Shown: piece after piece, positions 45,047 to 57,060 of the stretch
Layout of the letters: each line of letters opens with the position of its first letter
Numbering within the stretch: position 1 is the stretch's first letter
Assembly (NCBI GenBank): GCA_024509875.1
Contig: JAMPIV010019856.1
Span: forward strand, 310,001-374,000
Source of the DNA: Oreohelix idahoensis
Lineage: Eukaryota; Mollusca; Gastropoda; Stylommatophora; Oreohelicidae
Direction: 5' to 3'
DNA: 64,000 bases
Made by a program: the position numbers and the translations under genes
The notes under the pieces: model-generated
Told to the model about the DNA's origin: nothing
Database searches by the model: none
What the model saw: only the letters and a program-made list of their open reading frames with translations

Positions 45047-45182
45047 TCGCGGTAATCACACTTAGGACCCAATGGTTCTGAAAAAAATATCCATCAAACA
45101 TATTCCTTGTACTGGGAACCGAAACCGGTACCTTTAGAATGCGAGGTGGCCGCCATACCTCTTTACCCACTCCGATCCCCTC
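45047..45182 (-). mobile_element. SINE-2 tRNA-like head (right part of the split copy)
   Basis: 'cttaggacccaatggttctg' through 'accgaaaccggtacctttag' to 'cccactccgatcccc' is the head and early body of a minus-strand SINE-2. It continues exactly where 43,436-43,781 stops. Confidence 0.83.
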
Positions 45183-46039
45183 AACAGCATTAACTTTGCT
45201 TAACAAGAAACGTTCACAATTTGCACTATCCATATTGTTTTATATTCCGCAAACATACGATTTACGGGTACGGTAAACATAGATATGTACACGCCAGTTT
45301 GAAATCATGAATCGAGAACCAAGTATACACTGACCTTTAACTTGCACCCGAATCCTTGGTCCTGTACAGGACTTTAAAATTGGTAGACAGAAGAAAACAT
45401 AAAGGCACCGTTGAGAAATGAATGTTCGTATAAATGATGATCTGGATGGCCTATCCTTACAGCTTGTAAACAGCTGATACAAGAACGTGCAGGACAAGCA
45501 GAAGTTAGTGACAGGCGGGGCAGTAATCGTGGCGGAATATTTACTGCGATGATTAACGAGACACTAAACCCTGTGAGTGTGTGTGTGTGTGTGTGTGAAT
45601 GTGTTTGTGGCCGGATTGGTTGGCAAGATGCCTCTGTAACATCTGGAGACGTACGAGCAATAAAAGGTAATGAAATTGCTAGGTATATAATTATCCTTGC
45701 TATACTTTAATCCTCTTTTGGTATATCCAATAAAATTCATTAGTACCGATTGTATATCTTATCACACTGCATTCAATATCGTGTATATCCTAGCAATATG
45801 TATTTACTAGCTTGTTTATCGTAGCAGTATTTACTCAATAGCGTGTGTATGTTAGCAGTATTAAATCGCACTAACTCACTTATCTACCCATCACTTTAGT
45901 CTCATCTTTTTCTAGCATAGTGGCAATCTTTTTCATGGCGCATTTTTCGGGATCATTACCGTAATCAGATGTAAGGTAAGAAGGTAATGGGTAAAGGATC
46001 CCGTTACACGCCCATTGAGGTACGACTATATTGAGAATA
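45183..46039. other. Unique sequence; short (GT)n
   Basis: A (GT)10 run lies at about 45,577-45,597. Nothing else is recognised. Confidence 0.45.
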
Positions 46040-46265
46040 TGGTGTTAGGCTTATATTTTCTTGACCTTCGGCACACTAGGCATGATGTGGTCAGCATCAC
46101 GCCAACCGCCTTAACCTTCCCAGAGTAGCTCTGGTACGCAATTTTTGAAGCTGGGTCGACCCCGGAGCCGTTTGCGGTCTAAAAATTCCCACCTCAACTG
46201 GGGATCGAACCATGGACCAGTGAGCTAGGAAGCCAGTGCACTAACCACTGCTCTACCGCCGCTCC
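46040..46265 (-). mobile_element. SINE-6, tRNA-headed
   Basis: Reverse complement starts 'ggagcggcggtagagcagtg' then 'gttagtgcac' (A box) and 'ccatggttcgatccccag' (B box). A body with 'ctccggggtcgacccagctt' and 'agctactctgggaaggttaa' follows. One copy only in this window, so its 3' limit is uncertain. Confidence 0.65.
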
Positions 46266-46336
46266 CAATCAGATGTAAGACAAAATGAAAATACTCCATG
46301 AGACGTAACAGCGAGTGAGTGTGAAAATACATAGGG

Positions 46337-47630
46337 GAAAACAAAGATAATGAGATTAAATGCAGGAAATGAAAACAAGGTTGAACTTGAAGACACACGA
46401 CTAAAAGATGTGGAATCATACATATATCTTGGCAGCAATAAAGACAACACTGGAGGGGCAGACTTACTTACTTACTTAGTCGTTCCCCTTCTACCGTGAG
46501 GTGTAGAGGTTTGGAAGAGAGAGCGCCAGACTATTCTATCGGCTGTCTTCCTCCTGGCCTGGTTCCATTCTAGTCCTCGGTCCTTCAAAGATTGTCTAAT
46601 GTTGTCCTCCCAGCGGACTCTGGGTCGTCCTCGGGGTCTGGATTCTTGGCTCTTTGTTTCCCATGCTTGTCGTGGTAGCCGATCTTCTCCCATTCTGCAG
46701 ACATGGCCAAACCATCTTAGTTGGGACTGTTCTACTTGGGTCTGTAGGGGGTGGCATTTTAGGCCTTGACGTATCGTCTGGTTGCGTACCATGTCTCTTC
46801 TTGTTACTTCAACCACCTTCCTCAGATACCTCATTTCTGAGGTTTGGATCTGGCTTTTATGGGTTGTAGTCATTGCCCATGACTCGCATCCATATGTCAA
46901 GACTGGGACATAGGTGGAGCGGTATACAGCCATCTTCGTTTTCTTACCAACCTCTCTCTTGCTGAGGAATCCTCGATTTATGGCCTGAAAAAGTCTCCCA
47001 GCTGCTGCTTTTCGAGTGGCCAACTCTTCTTTGATGCCTCCCTTTCGGTCTATAATAGCTCCGAGGTATTTAAAGTGGTCGACCGGCTCCAGGACCTGTT
47101 CTCCCAGCTTAATCTGATGTCTTCTTTCTTCTCGTGATATCACCATGGATTTTGGAGGGGCAGACAATGATATCAAAATAAGAATACAAAATGCAAGAGG
47201 AGCTTTCATTGCATTGGGAAACATATGGAGAACAAGAGAAATCAAGTCCATCACGAAAATAAGAATCTTCAACTCAAATGTCAGCTTAGTCCTTTTATAT
47301 GGCTCTGAAACATAGAAAACAAGAAGTACAACAACGGAAAAGCTACAGACTTTCATAAATGGGTGGTTGACATAGAATAGAAAGATTGAAGTGGTGTGAC
47401 AAAGTCGCCACATGTGGAAATGATGACAAGAACTAGACATGTGCTAGTGGAACAAGAGACGAGAAGAAGATGTTGGCGAGAGGAAATATATTGAGGAAAC
47501 CTATGGATAGCATCACAAGGCAGTACTTGTTCTGGAGCTTCAAAGAAAGAGCGGTGGAGATAGACCAAACACTACATGGAGAAGAAAAATGGAAATAGAA
47601 GTGAAAATGACGAGGAAAATGTCAAACCCT
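46337..47630 (+). mobile_element. LINE-B fragment split by a nested LINE-A
   Basis: The plus-strand part 1 (46,337-46,463) reads VESYIYLGSNKDNTGGAD, the connection segment after the reverse-transcriptase palm. Part 2 (from 47,153) continues IKIRIQNARGAFIALGNIW, IRIFNSNVSLVLLYGSET (then a stop where Trp is expected) and KLQTFINGWL. It decays through stops into the RRRRWRWIGH-type tail to about 47,630. The tear is filled by LINE-A with a 13-bp target duplication, so LINE-B is the older insertion. Confidence 0.85.
46464..47152 (-). mobile_element. LINE-A 5'-truncated insertion, frame intact to its stop
   Basis: The minus-strand reading from 47,152 to about 46,475 is open: KSMVISREERRHQIKLGEQV, DHFKYLGAIIDRKGGIKEEL, AVYRSTYVPVLTYGCESWAM, MRYLRKVVEVTRRDMVRNQT, LRWFGHVCRMGEDRLPRQAW, GRRGTTK stop. 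It lacks the endonuclease and the catalytic palm. The 3' tail is (TAAG)3. TGGAGGGGCAGAC flanks it on both sides (46,451-46,463 and 47,153-47,165). The intact frame suggests it is among the younger insertions. The open frame continues upstream into antisense LINE-B, which is not part of the protein. Confidence 0.9.
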
Positions 47631-47654
47631 GCTAAGTCGCTTTTCATATCATGC

Positions 47655-48022
47655 GGGGGAGCCGCGCTAGCGTACTGGTTACAACACCGCTCTGGCGACC
47701 GGGTGATACAGGATCAAACCCGGGCGACGGCATTTGAGGATTTTTCGTCGACCGGGATTTGGACTGGATTAACTCGAGACCTGGCGAGGACATTTGAAGG
47801 AGTGTCGTCGACCAGGGACTGGCGGCTCCTGAGCCGACCCAGCTGCAATGGGTACCTCCGAAATCGGCGAGTATTTGCCTGAATGGCGAGGGACACCTGT
47901 CTCTGTACAAGAAATAAAGGGATACTCACGTAAAATCAATGTCAGGTTAGACATAAATAATAACCTGGGATTTCGCCTCGAGTGTTAGCGGGCGTACGCA
48001 AAAAAAAAAAATTAAAAAAAAA
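47655..48022 (+). mobile_element. SINE-5 with target-site duplication and poly-A tail
   Basis: The tRNA-like head 'gggggagccgcgctagcgta' then 'caggatcaaacccgggcg' (B-box-like) is related to SINE-1's head but has a different body ('cgtcgaccagggactggcgg', 'gcctgaatggcgagggacac'). The tail is A-rich (48,000-48,022). ATATCATGC occurs at 47,646-47,654 and 48,023-48,031. It inserted next to the LINE-B end. Confidence 0.85.
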
Positions 48023-48031
48023 ATATCATGC

Positions 48032-48547
48032 TTGGTAGGAGGGTAGAGTGATACTGTTACCGTGTTTTTTTGGGTATAACTAATAAGTTTCCTTTTTTTT
48101 CTTTCATTTTATCTTTTATTTGTTTTTATATATCTTACTCCAAGTTTGATCTTGACTGGCTTAAAGTCCGCCAGAGGTTGTTTCTTTCTTGGTTTATGTC
48201 ATAAGGTACCAGTCCGTTCTTTCCTCTAGTAAGCTGTTATGATTAGGTGATGATAGTGGTGTGAATATTTCAACCTTGCATTATCTAATCTGTCCAACTG
48301 TTAAGGAATCTTTCAACAGCCTTGTCAGTTAAAAATGAATTTTATTTGAACAGAAACGGGTAGAAAAACCAACAGTCAATGTTACAACACAGGTTCATGC
48401 ATTCATATCAAGGCATCTTAAATTTTCACTTGTGTACGAGGTATTTTCCATCTTTTATTTCTATCCAGGGTGGTGTATAATATTCCTCCACATTATCAAA
48501 ATCCTTCGAGTCCTTAAAAGTTAGTTGCTTATCCTTTACAGGACGTG
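48032..48547. other. No recognised feature
   Basis: Unique AT-rich sequence. Confidence 0.4.
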
Positions 48548-48762
48548 GCAATCAACCCCAGCTTTTATTGGCTGTTTGTGATTTTTCTAGGCAATTTTTT
48601 ACATTCAGTAGTTTGCCATTGCTTTCTGAACGGTACGGCGCTTACACCATTGTTAAAAATCCACACAAAGCGATCTGCTACCAAACCGCCTGCAGCAGGT
48701 TTCGAACCTGGTATATCTGGATTATGAAACTGCGTTCATATCCATTAGGCCACAGACGCCGT
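48548..48762 (-). mobile_element. SINE-3, tRNA-headed
   Basis: Reverse complement starts 'cggcgtctgtggcctaatgg' (A box) and has 'ataccaggttcgaaacctgc' (B box). An AT-rich body follows. Single copy here, with uncertain 3' end. An unprocessed tRNA gene is unlikely because the cloverleaf 3' acceptor half is absent. Confidence 0.65.
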
Positions 48763-48789
48763 GTCCTTAGTTATGATTATCTCAGAGTT

Positions 48790-48893
48790 GAGTATCTCTT
48801 TTGTAGATATCCTTGTTACCTTTTGTTCTTTCAATATCCTTATTGACTTTTGTTCTTTCAATATCCTTATTGACTTTTGTTCTTTCATTAAAC
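48790..48893. repeat. 27-bp tandem repeat, about 3 copies
   Basis: The unit ATATCCTTATTGACTTTTGT plus TCTTTCA repeats; read on the minus strand it gives a 9-residue ERTKVNKDI repeat because 27 is a multiple of three. No larger protein surrounds it. Confidence 0.75.
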
Positions 48894-49625
48894 CACTTCA
48901 ATTGTGCTACATGTATCATTACGAAATAAAAAACTAGACGAGCTGAGCTGAAATGAAAACGATACAAGTCTTGGGTCTACTTACGTGGGATTACCACTAA
49001 AATAACATCTGCGTGTGCAGATTTTACTCATACAAAATGATATCTCTTCGTGCTACTGCAGGTACAATTGAAGAGTATTGAATCATAACACATTTTAATT
49101 AAATATCTCTACGTAGGAGCAAGACGGTCTCAAACGCGTCTTAATGCATTGCTCAGCTCCTTCCAACTAACTTTCCAAATCTAATCTTTCAGCCGGTTTC
49201 GTGGTGCGCGCTTGCTGGCCACTTTTCATCGGTTAAAGTTTTTCTTTATACCTTTATTTACTGGTCGTTCCGTCATGCTGTCTTACAGGGAGCAAAGCTG
49301 TTCCTATCTACGTCACTGAATCTCTATGGTAACTCCCGCCAATTCTAGCGTAGGTTATGTCAAAATTGACATAATTACATTTTACCCAACATCACCCTGC
49401 ACTCAGTGTGTGTTGGGTTTATTTTTTATATTTGTTTCTTTTTTGTAAAAAAATCTTGCTTGCTGGTTTTCTATAACAGTGAATGATAGTTTCTATTATT
49501 TAGACTCTAGCACGAATAAGTGCTATGGCGGTAGGTCATACGGCCACATTACATTTCTTTGTTTAGTTCTCGGGTCCCGGGAATACACGGGTGTGTGTTT
49601 TTTATGCTCAATACCAATGACAGTT
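48894..49625. other. No recognised feature
   Basis: Unique sequence. Confidence 0.4.
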
Positions 49626-49880
49626 AATACAAGAAGAACAAGAATTAACAGAACAAGAAGAAGAAGAAGTAGAACAACAACAACAACTAGAACAATAACA
49701 AGAAGAAGAACAAGAACAAGAAGTACAGGAAGAACAAGAAGATGAAGAAGAAGCAGAAAAAACATGAAGAAGAAGAAGAACAAAAACAAGAAAAAGAACA
49801 AAAAGAAAAAACAAGAAGAAGAAAAGCTAGAACAAGAAGAAGAAGAACAAAACGAACAAGAACAAGAAGAAAAAGAATGT
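49626..49880. repeat. (GAA/ACA)n purine-rich microsatellite
   Basis: Imperfect AGAACAAGAAG-type repeats of about 255 bp on the plus strand, giving K/Q/E-rich and, in reverse, F/L/S-rich open frames. Confidence 0.9.
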
Positions 49881-50577
49881 GACAAAACGATTGTGCATGT
49901 ACTTTTGAGCCCATCTCTCACTCCTTCATCCGTTTTTTACTTGGCATATTTTATGCACCTACATTCATTATTTTTGCTGTGACCACTCCAAGACTTGTTT
50001 ACGTTTTGCCAGGTGAATGTAATAATACCAGGGTGATTAGATCGGACAGCGGATAATACTTGTATCACGTAAGTCGCCAAGCCACCTTTGATAGAGGCGA
50101 TCTGCGTTTGTACAATATGGTCTCGTACGATCGATGAAAAAAAATCCGTCTGAGGGATGGGCAAAGACACAGGTGATAAGTAGATAATCGCTTCCGTGGG
50201 ATTATCCATTTGTAATTAATAAAGATGACCTGGCAGAGGAGACAATCTGGACGGAAGTATTACAGCATTATTTAAAGAGGTCACGCGTTGGATTTTTTAA
50301 ATGTAATATTTTAAAACACGCCGGGTATTATGATTTAACCACCCCAACCCAGATAGTGCTAAAGAGCTTTCGATTGGTTGATTCGAGAGACGAAATACAC
50401 AAAGGTTCTCATTGGAAAATTCGTCGGAAGTAAAATCTGGGATTTGAACTGAGAATTGGAAATATAATCTAGCGAAATTGGAGTCACAAATCAGACTGCA
50501 GTGCCACGTCAAGCTAGCAATTCACCAGAGCCAAAAAGAGAAGGATCGGACAAAGGATTCCACAATTATAAGTGACA

Positions 50578-50740
50578 GATCGGAGTGTTTCGGCAATTTT
50601 AAAACTTAAAAAGTAAACCCGCATTTTTAAATACAGAGACTGGAAACTTAAAGGGCCAAAATCGAAGTATTTGTGCAACTTTGAAACTTAAAATAGTAAA
50701 CCAGCATTTTAAATACAAAGAATGGAGACCTAAGGAATCA
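50578..50740. repeat. Direct duplication, ~80 bp, two copies
   Basis: 'cggagtgtttcggcaatttt' to 'tttaaatacagagactggaa' is followed by a diverged second copy 'cgaagtatttgtgcaacttt' to 'tttaaatacaaagaatggag', offset by about 80-84 bp. Confidence 0.6.
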
Positions 50741-50879
50741 GGTCATCCGTCAAAAGAGGAATATAAAATTTCCAGACCAAGTGGTTCGAAAGCATCTAAC
50801 CTAAGTTTAACAACTTAGATGTCCATTATAAACTGTGCCAGGAGATTGTGTTCCAAATAGTTACTTTGGGGTAAGTGTA

Positions 50880-51085
50880 AACATTTATTTTACAAATGTG
50901 AATTTGACATGTTTTTCTTGCTAAGTGGTTATAAATGAGCATGGCAACCTCAACATATGAAAATAATATATTCATAAACCACTACAGCAAGCGCTGGTGA
51001 TTTCTTCTTGCTAGTCGTACAGACAACCGACAGCAGAGGTGACCCAGACTCCGACTGGAGCAGTGATGAGTAATGATTACATCAC
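50880..51085. repeat. Dispersed two-copy repeat, family X
   Basis: Second copy of the element at 16,540-16,765, in the same orientation. Both retain 'gacagcagagg' and the 'aaccac..c..gca' block. Origin unknown. Confidence 0.6.
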
Positions 51086-51918
<833 letters not shown>

Positions 51919-52080
51919 AGAGACGCTTGAGTTTTGGCCACTGGCGGACCACCACTGTAGAGCGAAGGGGAGGAAATCCGTGACAAAGAACGAGAACAAA
52001 AAGAAGAAGAACAAGAACGCGAAGAATAAGAGCAAGAAGAAGTAGAAAAAAAAAAAGAAAAACATCAACAACAAGGAAAA

Positions 52081-52140
52081 AAGAAGAAGAAGAAGAAGAA
52101 GAAGAAGAAGAAGAAGAAGAAGAAGAAGAAGAAGAAGAAG
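52081..52140. repeat. (GAA)20 microsatellite
   Basis: Pure GAA run preceded by GAACAAGAA-like degenerate sequence from about 51,990. Confidence 0.95.
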
Positions 52141-52256
52141 ACCCAGGAGATAGAAGCTTTTTGAAGATAAATATAATTAAAACATATCTGCGATCAACGA
52201 ATGTCGAAAGAAAGATGACATAGTTTGTACCTTGGTGCATACAACATACATAAAGT

Positions 52257-53030
52257 GGGTCAGAGTGGCTACGAGGTATGGCGTCTGCCTCGAATTCTAG
52301 AGTTACCGGGTTCGATTCACAGTACAGGGAATATAATTTATGAACATTTTTTTCAGAACCAGTGGTCCTAATGATGTCATACTCCTGGTCTCCTGGCTAG
52401 TGAGATCGAATGCCTAGCCTTCTCGGATAAGGGCAAGAAAATAGGAGGTCCCGTGGGCAAGTTGCGCACGTTAAAAATCCCACGGCAGCTGGAAATCGTA
52501 AAGAGTAGGCCATACCACAGCCCTGGCAAATTTTAAAAAAAAAATTAGAAACCTCCCCAGCATAAAAATATTTATAGAATGTGAGATTCTTATATACACA
52601 CATTGGGATTCTTATATACACGCATTGTGATTCCTATATACACACATTGTGATTCTTATATACACACATTGTTATTCTTATATACACACATTGAGATTGT
52701 TATATACACACATTGGGATTCTTATATACACACATTGTGATTCCTATATACACACATTGAGATTCTTATATACACACATTGAGATTCTTATATAGACACA
52801 TTGGGATTCTTATATACACACATTGTGATTCTTATATACACACATTGAGATTCTTATATACACACATTGAGATTCTTATATACACACATTGTGATTCTTA
52901 TATACACACATTGTGATTCTCGTCTGTGCTACGGAGTTCGTGCACTGTTCTGAGATCCTCCGTGTGTGATCTAAGGGAAGAGATCGGAGCGCTGATGGAG
53001 TTATCCGTATACAATGAAGATAGTCCTTAA
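52257..53030 (+). mobile_element. SINE-2 copy with expanded internal array
   Basis: The head 'gtcagagtggctacgaggta' and 'ccgggttcgattcac', the full body ('cagaaccagtggtcctaatg', 'ggcaagttgcgcacg') and the 3' end ('gttcgtgcactgttctgaga', 'gatagtccttaaaaaaaaac') are present. The element is 774 bp instead of ~495 because one internal segment is a tandem array (52,581-52,920). Confidence 0.88.
52581..52920. repeat. 22-bp array inside SINE-2, ~15 copies
   Basis: The unit is two variable bases plus ATTCTTATATACACACATTG. Variation is concentrated at those two bases (gg, tg, ag, tt). Other SINE-2 copies in the window have a single diverged unit at the same place ('gtgattcctgtatac...'). Confidence 0.93.
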
Positions 53031-53039
53031 AAAAAAACC

Positions 53040-53276
53040 AAATACACATAATTTGAGATAGCTAGATGATACAATCTTAATAGTCAAAATGCAAACAAGA
53101 AGTACAGGATACAATAATGACACAACGCGAAAAGAAAGGCCTTAGCCTAAATAGCAAACAGGCAGACGTAATGGGCATCTTGTAGAGAATGACGTCCACC
53201 AATGCAAAACCAACAAAAGCCCAGCAGAAAAAAAGATGTCAATGGCGAGAGAGAGCAATATGGTATCATGGAAGAA
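53040..53276 (+). mobile_element. Non-LTR reverse transcriptase fragment
   Basis: The plus reading near 53,070-53,180 resembles the end of the palm: a LDDTILIV-like box (family form ADDTVLIA), then KKGLSLNSKQADVMGIL (family form KKGLSLNIKKTEVM), interrupted by stops. A basic RCQWRERAIWYHGRRH-like stretch then runs into the 49-bp satellite. Which LINE family it belongs to is not clear. Confidence 0.6.
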
Positions 53277-54748
53277 GACACATTACAAACACCATAGACA
53301 TTAAACATTGACACAACAAACGGCAGAAACATTACAAACACCATAGACATTAAACATTGACACAACAAACGGCAGAAACATTACAAACACCATAGACATT
53401 AAACATTGCTACAACAAACGGCAGAAACATTACAAACACCATAGACATTAAACATTGCTACAACAAACGGCAGAAACATTACAAACACCATAGACATTAA
53501 ACATTGCCACAACAAACGGCAGAAACATTACAAACACCATAGACATTAAACATTGCTACAACAAACGGCAGAAACATTACAAACACCATAGACATTAAAC
53601 ATTGCCACAACAAACGGCAGAAACATTACAAACACCATAGACATTAAACATTGCCACAGCAAACGGCAGAAACATTACAAACACCATAGACATTAAACAC
53701 TGCCACAACAAACGGCAGAAACATTACAAACACCATAGACATTAAACACTGCCACAACAAACGGCAGAAACATTACAAACACCATAGACATTAAACATTG
53801 CCCCAACAAACGGCAGAAACATTACAAACACCATAGACATTAAACATTGTCACAACAAACGGCAGAAACATTACAAACACCATAGACATTAAACATTGCC
53901 ACAACAAACGGCAGAAACATTACAAACACCATAGACATTAAACATTGCCACAACAAACGGCAGAAACATTACAAACACCATAGACATTAAACATTGCCCC
54001 AACAAACGGCAGAAACATTACAAACACCATAGACATTAAACACTGCCACAACAAACGGCAGAAACATTACAAACACCATAGACATTAAACATTGTCCCAA
54101 CAAACGGCAGAAACATTACAAACACCATAGACATTAAACATTGCCACAACAAACGGCAGAAACATTACAAACACCATAGACATTAAACATTGTCACAACA
54201 AACGGCAGAAACATTACAAACACCATAGACATTAAACATTGCCACAACAAACGGCAGAAACATTACAAACACCATAGACATTAAACATTGCCACAACAAA
54301 CGGCAGAAACATTACAAACACCATAGACATTAAACATTGTCACAACAAACGGCAGAAACATTACAAACACCATAGACATTAAACATTGCCCCAACAAACG
54401 GCAGAAACATTACAAACACCATAGACATTAAACATTGCCACAACAAACGGCAGAAACATTACAAACACCATAGACATTAAACATTGTCACAACAAACGGC
54501 AGAAACATTACAAACACCATAGACATTAAACATTGCCACAACAAACGGCAGAAACATTACAAACACCATAGACATTAAACATTGCCACAACAAACGGCAG
54601 AAACATTACAAACACCATAGACATTAAACATTGTCACAACAAACGGCAGAAACATTACAAACACCATAGACATTAAACATTGCCACAACAAACGGCAGAA
54701 ACATTACAAACACCATAGACATTAAACATTGCTACAACAAACGGCAGA
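53277..54748. repeat. 49-bp satellite, 30 copies
   Basis: The monomer contains ACATTACAAACACCATAGAC and ACAACAAACGGCAG with a constant period of 49 bp. Variation sits mainly in the four bases after 'aaacattg' (acac, ctac, ccac, tcac, cccc). There are no spacers, so it is a satellite and not a CRISPR-like array. Confidence 0.95.
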
Positions 54749-54829
54749 TAGATTACAGCCTGGAAGAGCCAACACAAACAACAAAGTAATACACTATATG
54801 GAAAGATGAACACTATGTACCCAAATTAT

Positions 54830-55984
54830 AACCCACATGGGGTTGAACCGGGTATCCCTTGCACACATAAAAAAAAACACCAGTTTTCAAGTACGGTGTT
54901 CAAAAACCTAAACCTATGTCTGACTTGGAAAAAACAGGTTGACAGAAATCGAATGAGAGCAAAACAAAGAAGGGCAATTATGAAAAAAACTTGCTGGAAC
55001 AACTTGGGGTGCAGATGAGAAAATGCTGAAGACGTTGTACACAGGGCGAGTGAGGCCAGTCGTTGAATATGGCATAGCAGCATGGGCAACAGCAGCTAAG
55101 ACAAACTTTGATAAAATTAGCAGACTCCAAAATCAAGCAATGAGAATTATAACGGAAGGCATGAAGTCAACACCAATAAAAGAACTCGAAAAGATTACAT
55201 GCCTTCAGCCAATGGAGGATAGAAGAGACTGCAGGGCTCAGCAACAGGCCGAAAAATTCAAAAGACTAACAGACCATCCAGTGTGCCATAGAACGAATGC
55301 TCTCAGAAGGCAAAGACATGAAGCAACTTTGTAGAATCAACCAAACCACAGATAAGAGCAGTTTCCATAAATTAAATATCCACTGTTAAACCCATCTGCA
55401 CTGCACACAAGCTTTCAGTTTGGAAACAACACCGTTTCCCTAAAATGATAGAAAACATTCCTGGAATTGAAAGAAAAAAGAGCCAAACTGCAACAGATAG
55501 CGGCAAAATACATAGAGAAACATTACCCACGCAACACCTGGACCCGTGCATACACAGATGGATCAGCAACAAATGCAACAGAAAATGGAGGTAGGGGTGT
55601 CTTTCTGACCTTAAGCACTGGTGCAGAAAAAAGGCTGTCAGTGGCAACAGGACAAATCTCAAGTAACTTCAGAGCAGAGGCAGAGGCCTTGAAAACTGCA
55701 GCAGAGATTATATTGACAGAAGAAAGCACAGAGAGACAAGTTGCTTTCTTTACTGATGCACAGTTAGTAATTGCAACGTTGAAAATCCAAAATAATGCAG
55801 ACCTTGATGACCTCAGAATAGTGCTCCACAAACTTTGTCAACGATTCAAAAGTGTTGTGATCCAATTGATCCCATCTCATTGTAACATCACCGGCAATGA
55901 AGAGGCTGACAGAATGGAAAAAGAAGGTTCACATCTACCTCAGCCTGATGCAACCATAACTTTCGAGGAGGCAAAGAGTATTAT
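54830..55984 (+). mobile_element. LINE-RH fragment: RT thumb plus RNase H
   Basis: The plus reading begins LTWKKQVDRNRMRAKQRRAI, shifts frame near 54,990, continues LKTLYTGRVRPVVEYGIAAW and QNQAMRIITEGMKSTPI (reverse-transcriptase C-terminus). A stop at 55,332-55,334 follows, and an RNase H domain is open from about 55,467: acidic residues in AYTDGSA, FRAEAEAL, FFTDAQ and HCNITGNEEADR. Similarity ends at EEAKSII near 55,980, where the LTR retrotransposon begins. The RNase H frame looks intact in its catalytic residues, but the element is 5'-truncated and split. Confidence 0.85.
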
Positions 55985-57040
55985 TGTTGCTGTCGTTTTT
56001 GATGGTTTCATAAGACGTAAATCTATTTAATATTTTTTGGTGATCTAAGGTAGGGAACTATATGTTAACTCCCTGGGACAGGTTGATTTGGGGTTATCTT
56101 CCCTTTGTTTTATTCTTTGTGTTGACCTGTCTTGAGTCGGGGGGTTAGCTGTTCTCAGATCTGTCCTGTCTACGCATGCGCAAGTTTCGAGCGCGAACGG
56201 ATAGACTTCCTTCAGGGAGTGCTGATCTGGGTTCTGACCGGACTAAGATGTCCGTGGTACTTCTCTGCTTTATCTGGGGAAAAGATAGTCTTCAGTGTGA
56301 CTGTGATGTTAGTGATTCTCCCCAGAGTTATTCTGTTCGTTAAGAATGACGACAGTTTTTATCTGTGTATTTCTTGGATTCTGTCAAAGGTAAAAGAAAC
56401 ATTATTATTACGCCTAGATTGCAGAACATTTTGTCTCAACCTGTGAGTACAGCTCACAGTTCTTTGAAATGCAAGAGTCCATTATGTGTGCTAGATGTAG
56501 CCATCTAAGACTATTCGTCTAACTATATTACAGAAGCCCAGTGGAGAGAGATTATTATGAAAACCGTATGTTAACGGTATGTTTTCGGCATGGATGATTA
56601 TGCCTGCCCATGAAGAATACACAGTTGTTCATGTTATTAGAGAGGCCCGATATTACGGCCGATATCTTTAAGCAGAAGAAGAAGTGTCTGGTGTGTGAAG
56701 CCAGATGAAGTCTTGACTTTCATTATACAAGTTCATAGACTTTGATATTAAGTAACTGGAACCGCCTTTATGGAGCGGTGTATTTGTTAAAAGACTACCT
56801 GACGCGTTTAGTCAGGGGCCCTGAGATACAGTATGAACGAATGTCAACTGTCAAGCCAGCTCTACCAGCATCTTACACATGAGCTATGCAAGATTTACGA
56901 TGCTTGATATTATAATCATTACCACACATGAAATGTCCATGATCCTTTGTGCTACTGACTGTGTTGTCTGTCAGCGTACTGTTGCTGTAATAAATAATGA
57001 AGAAAAGTCATTTGCATTATCCACGTCTATGACTTCTACA
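55985..57040 (+). mobile_element. 5' LTR of the GMR1-like element (limits inferred)
   Basis: It starts TGTTGC immediately where LINE-RH similarity stops and ends TTCTACA just before a candidate primer-binding site. Within it: CTATTTAATAT near the start, an NRF-1-like TACGCATGCGCA at 56,171-56,182, CTGACGCGTTTAGTCAG at 56,798, and a poly-A signal AATAAA at 56,989, about 50 bp before the end. The probable solo LTR at 43,782 shares the start and three of these markers. Limits cannot be proven without the right LTR. Confidence 0.5.
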
Positions 57041-57042
57041 TG

Positions 57043-57060
57043 TGGTGGCGTGAGTGGTGT
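57043..57060 (+). promoter_or_regulatory. Candidate primer-binding site (tRNA-His-like)
   Basis: TGGTGGCGTGAG, two bases after the proposed LTR end, matches the complement of a metazoan tRNA-His 3' end (TGGTGCCGTGAC) at 10 of 12 positions. The match is short and mutated, so the assignment is weak. Confidence 0.3.

Noticed and set aside
48690..48762. A genuine tRNA gene on the minus strand.
   Set aside because: A and B boxes are present, but the acceptor and T-arm 3' halves do not complete a cloverleaf and a SINE-like body follows. The same applies to the heads at 12.8, 14.3, 22.8, 33.7, 46.2 and 47.7 kb.
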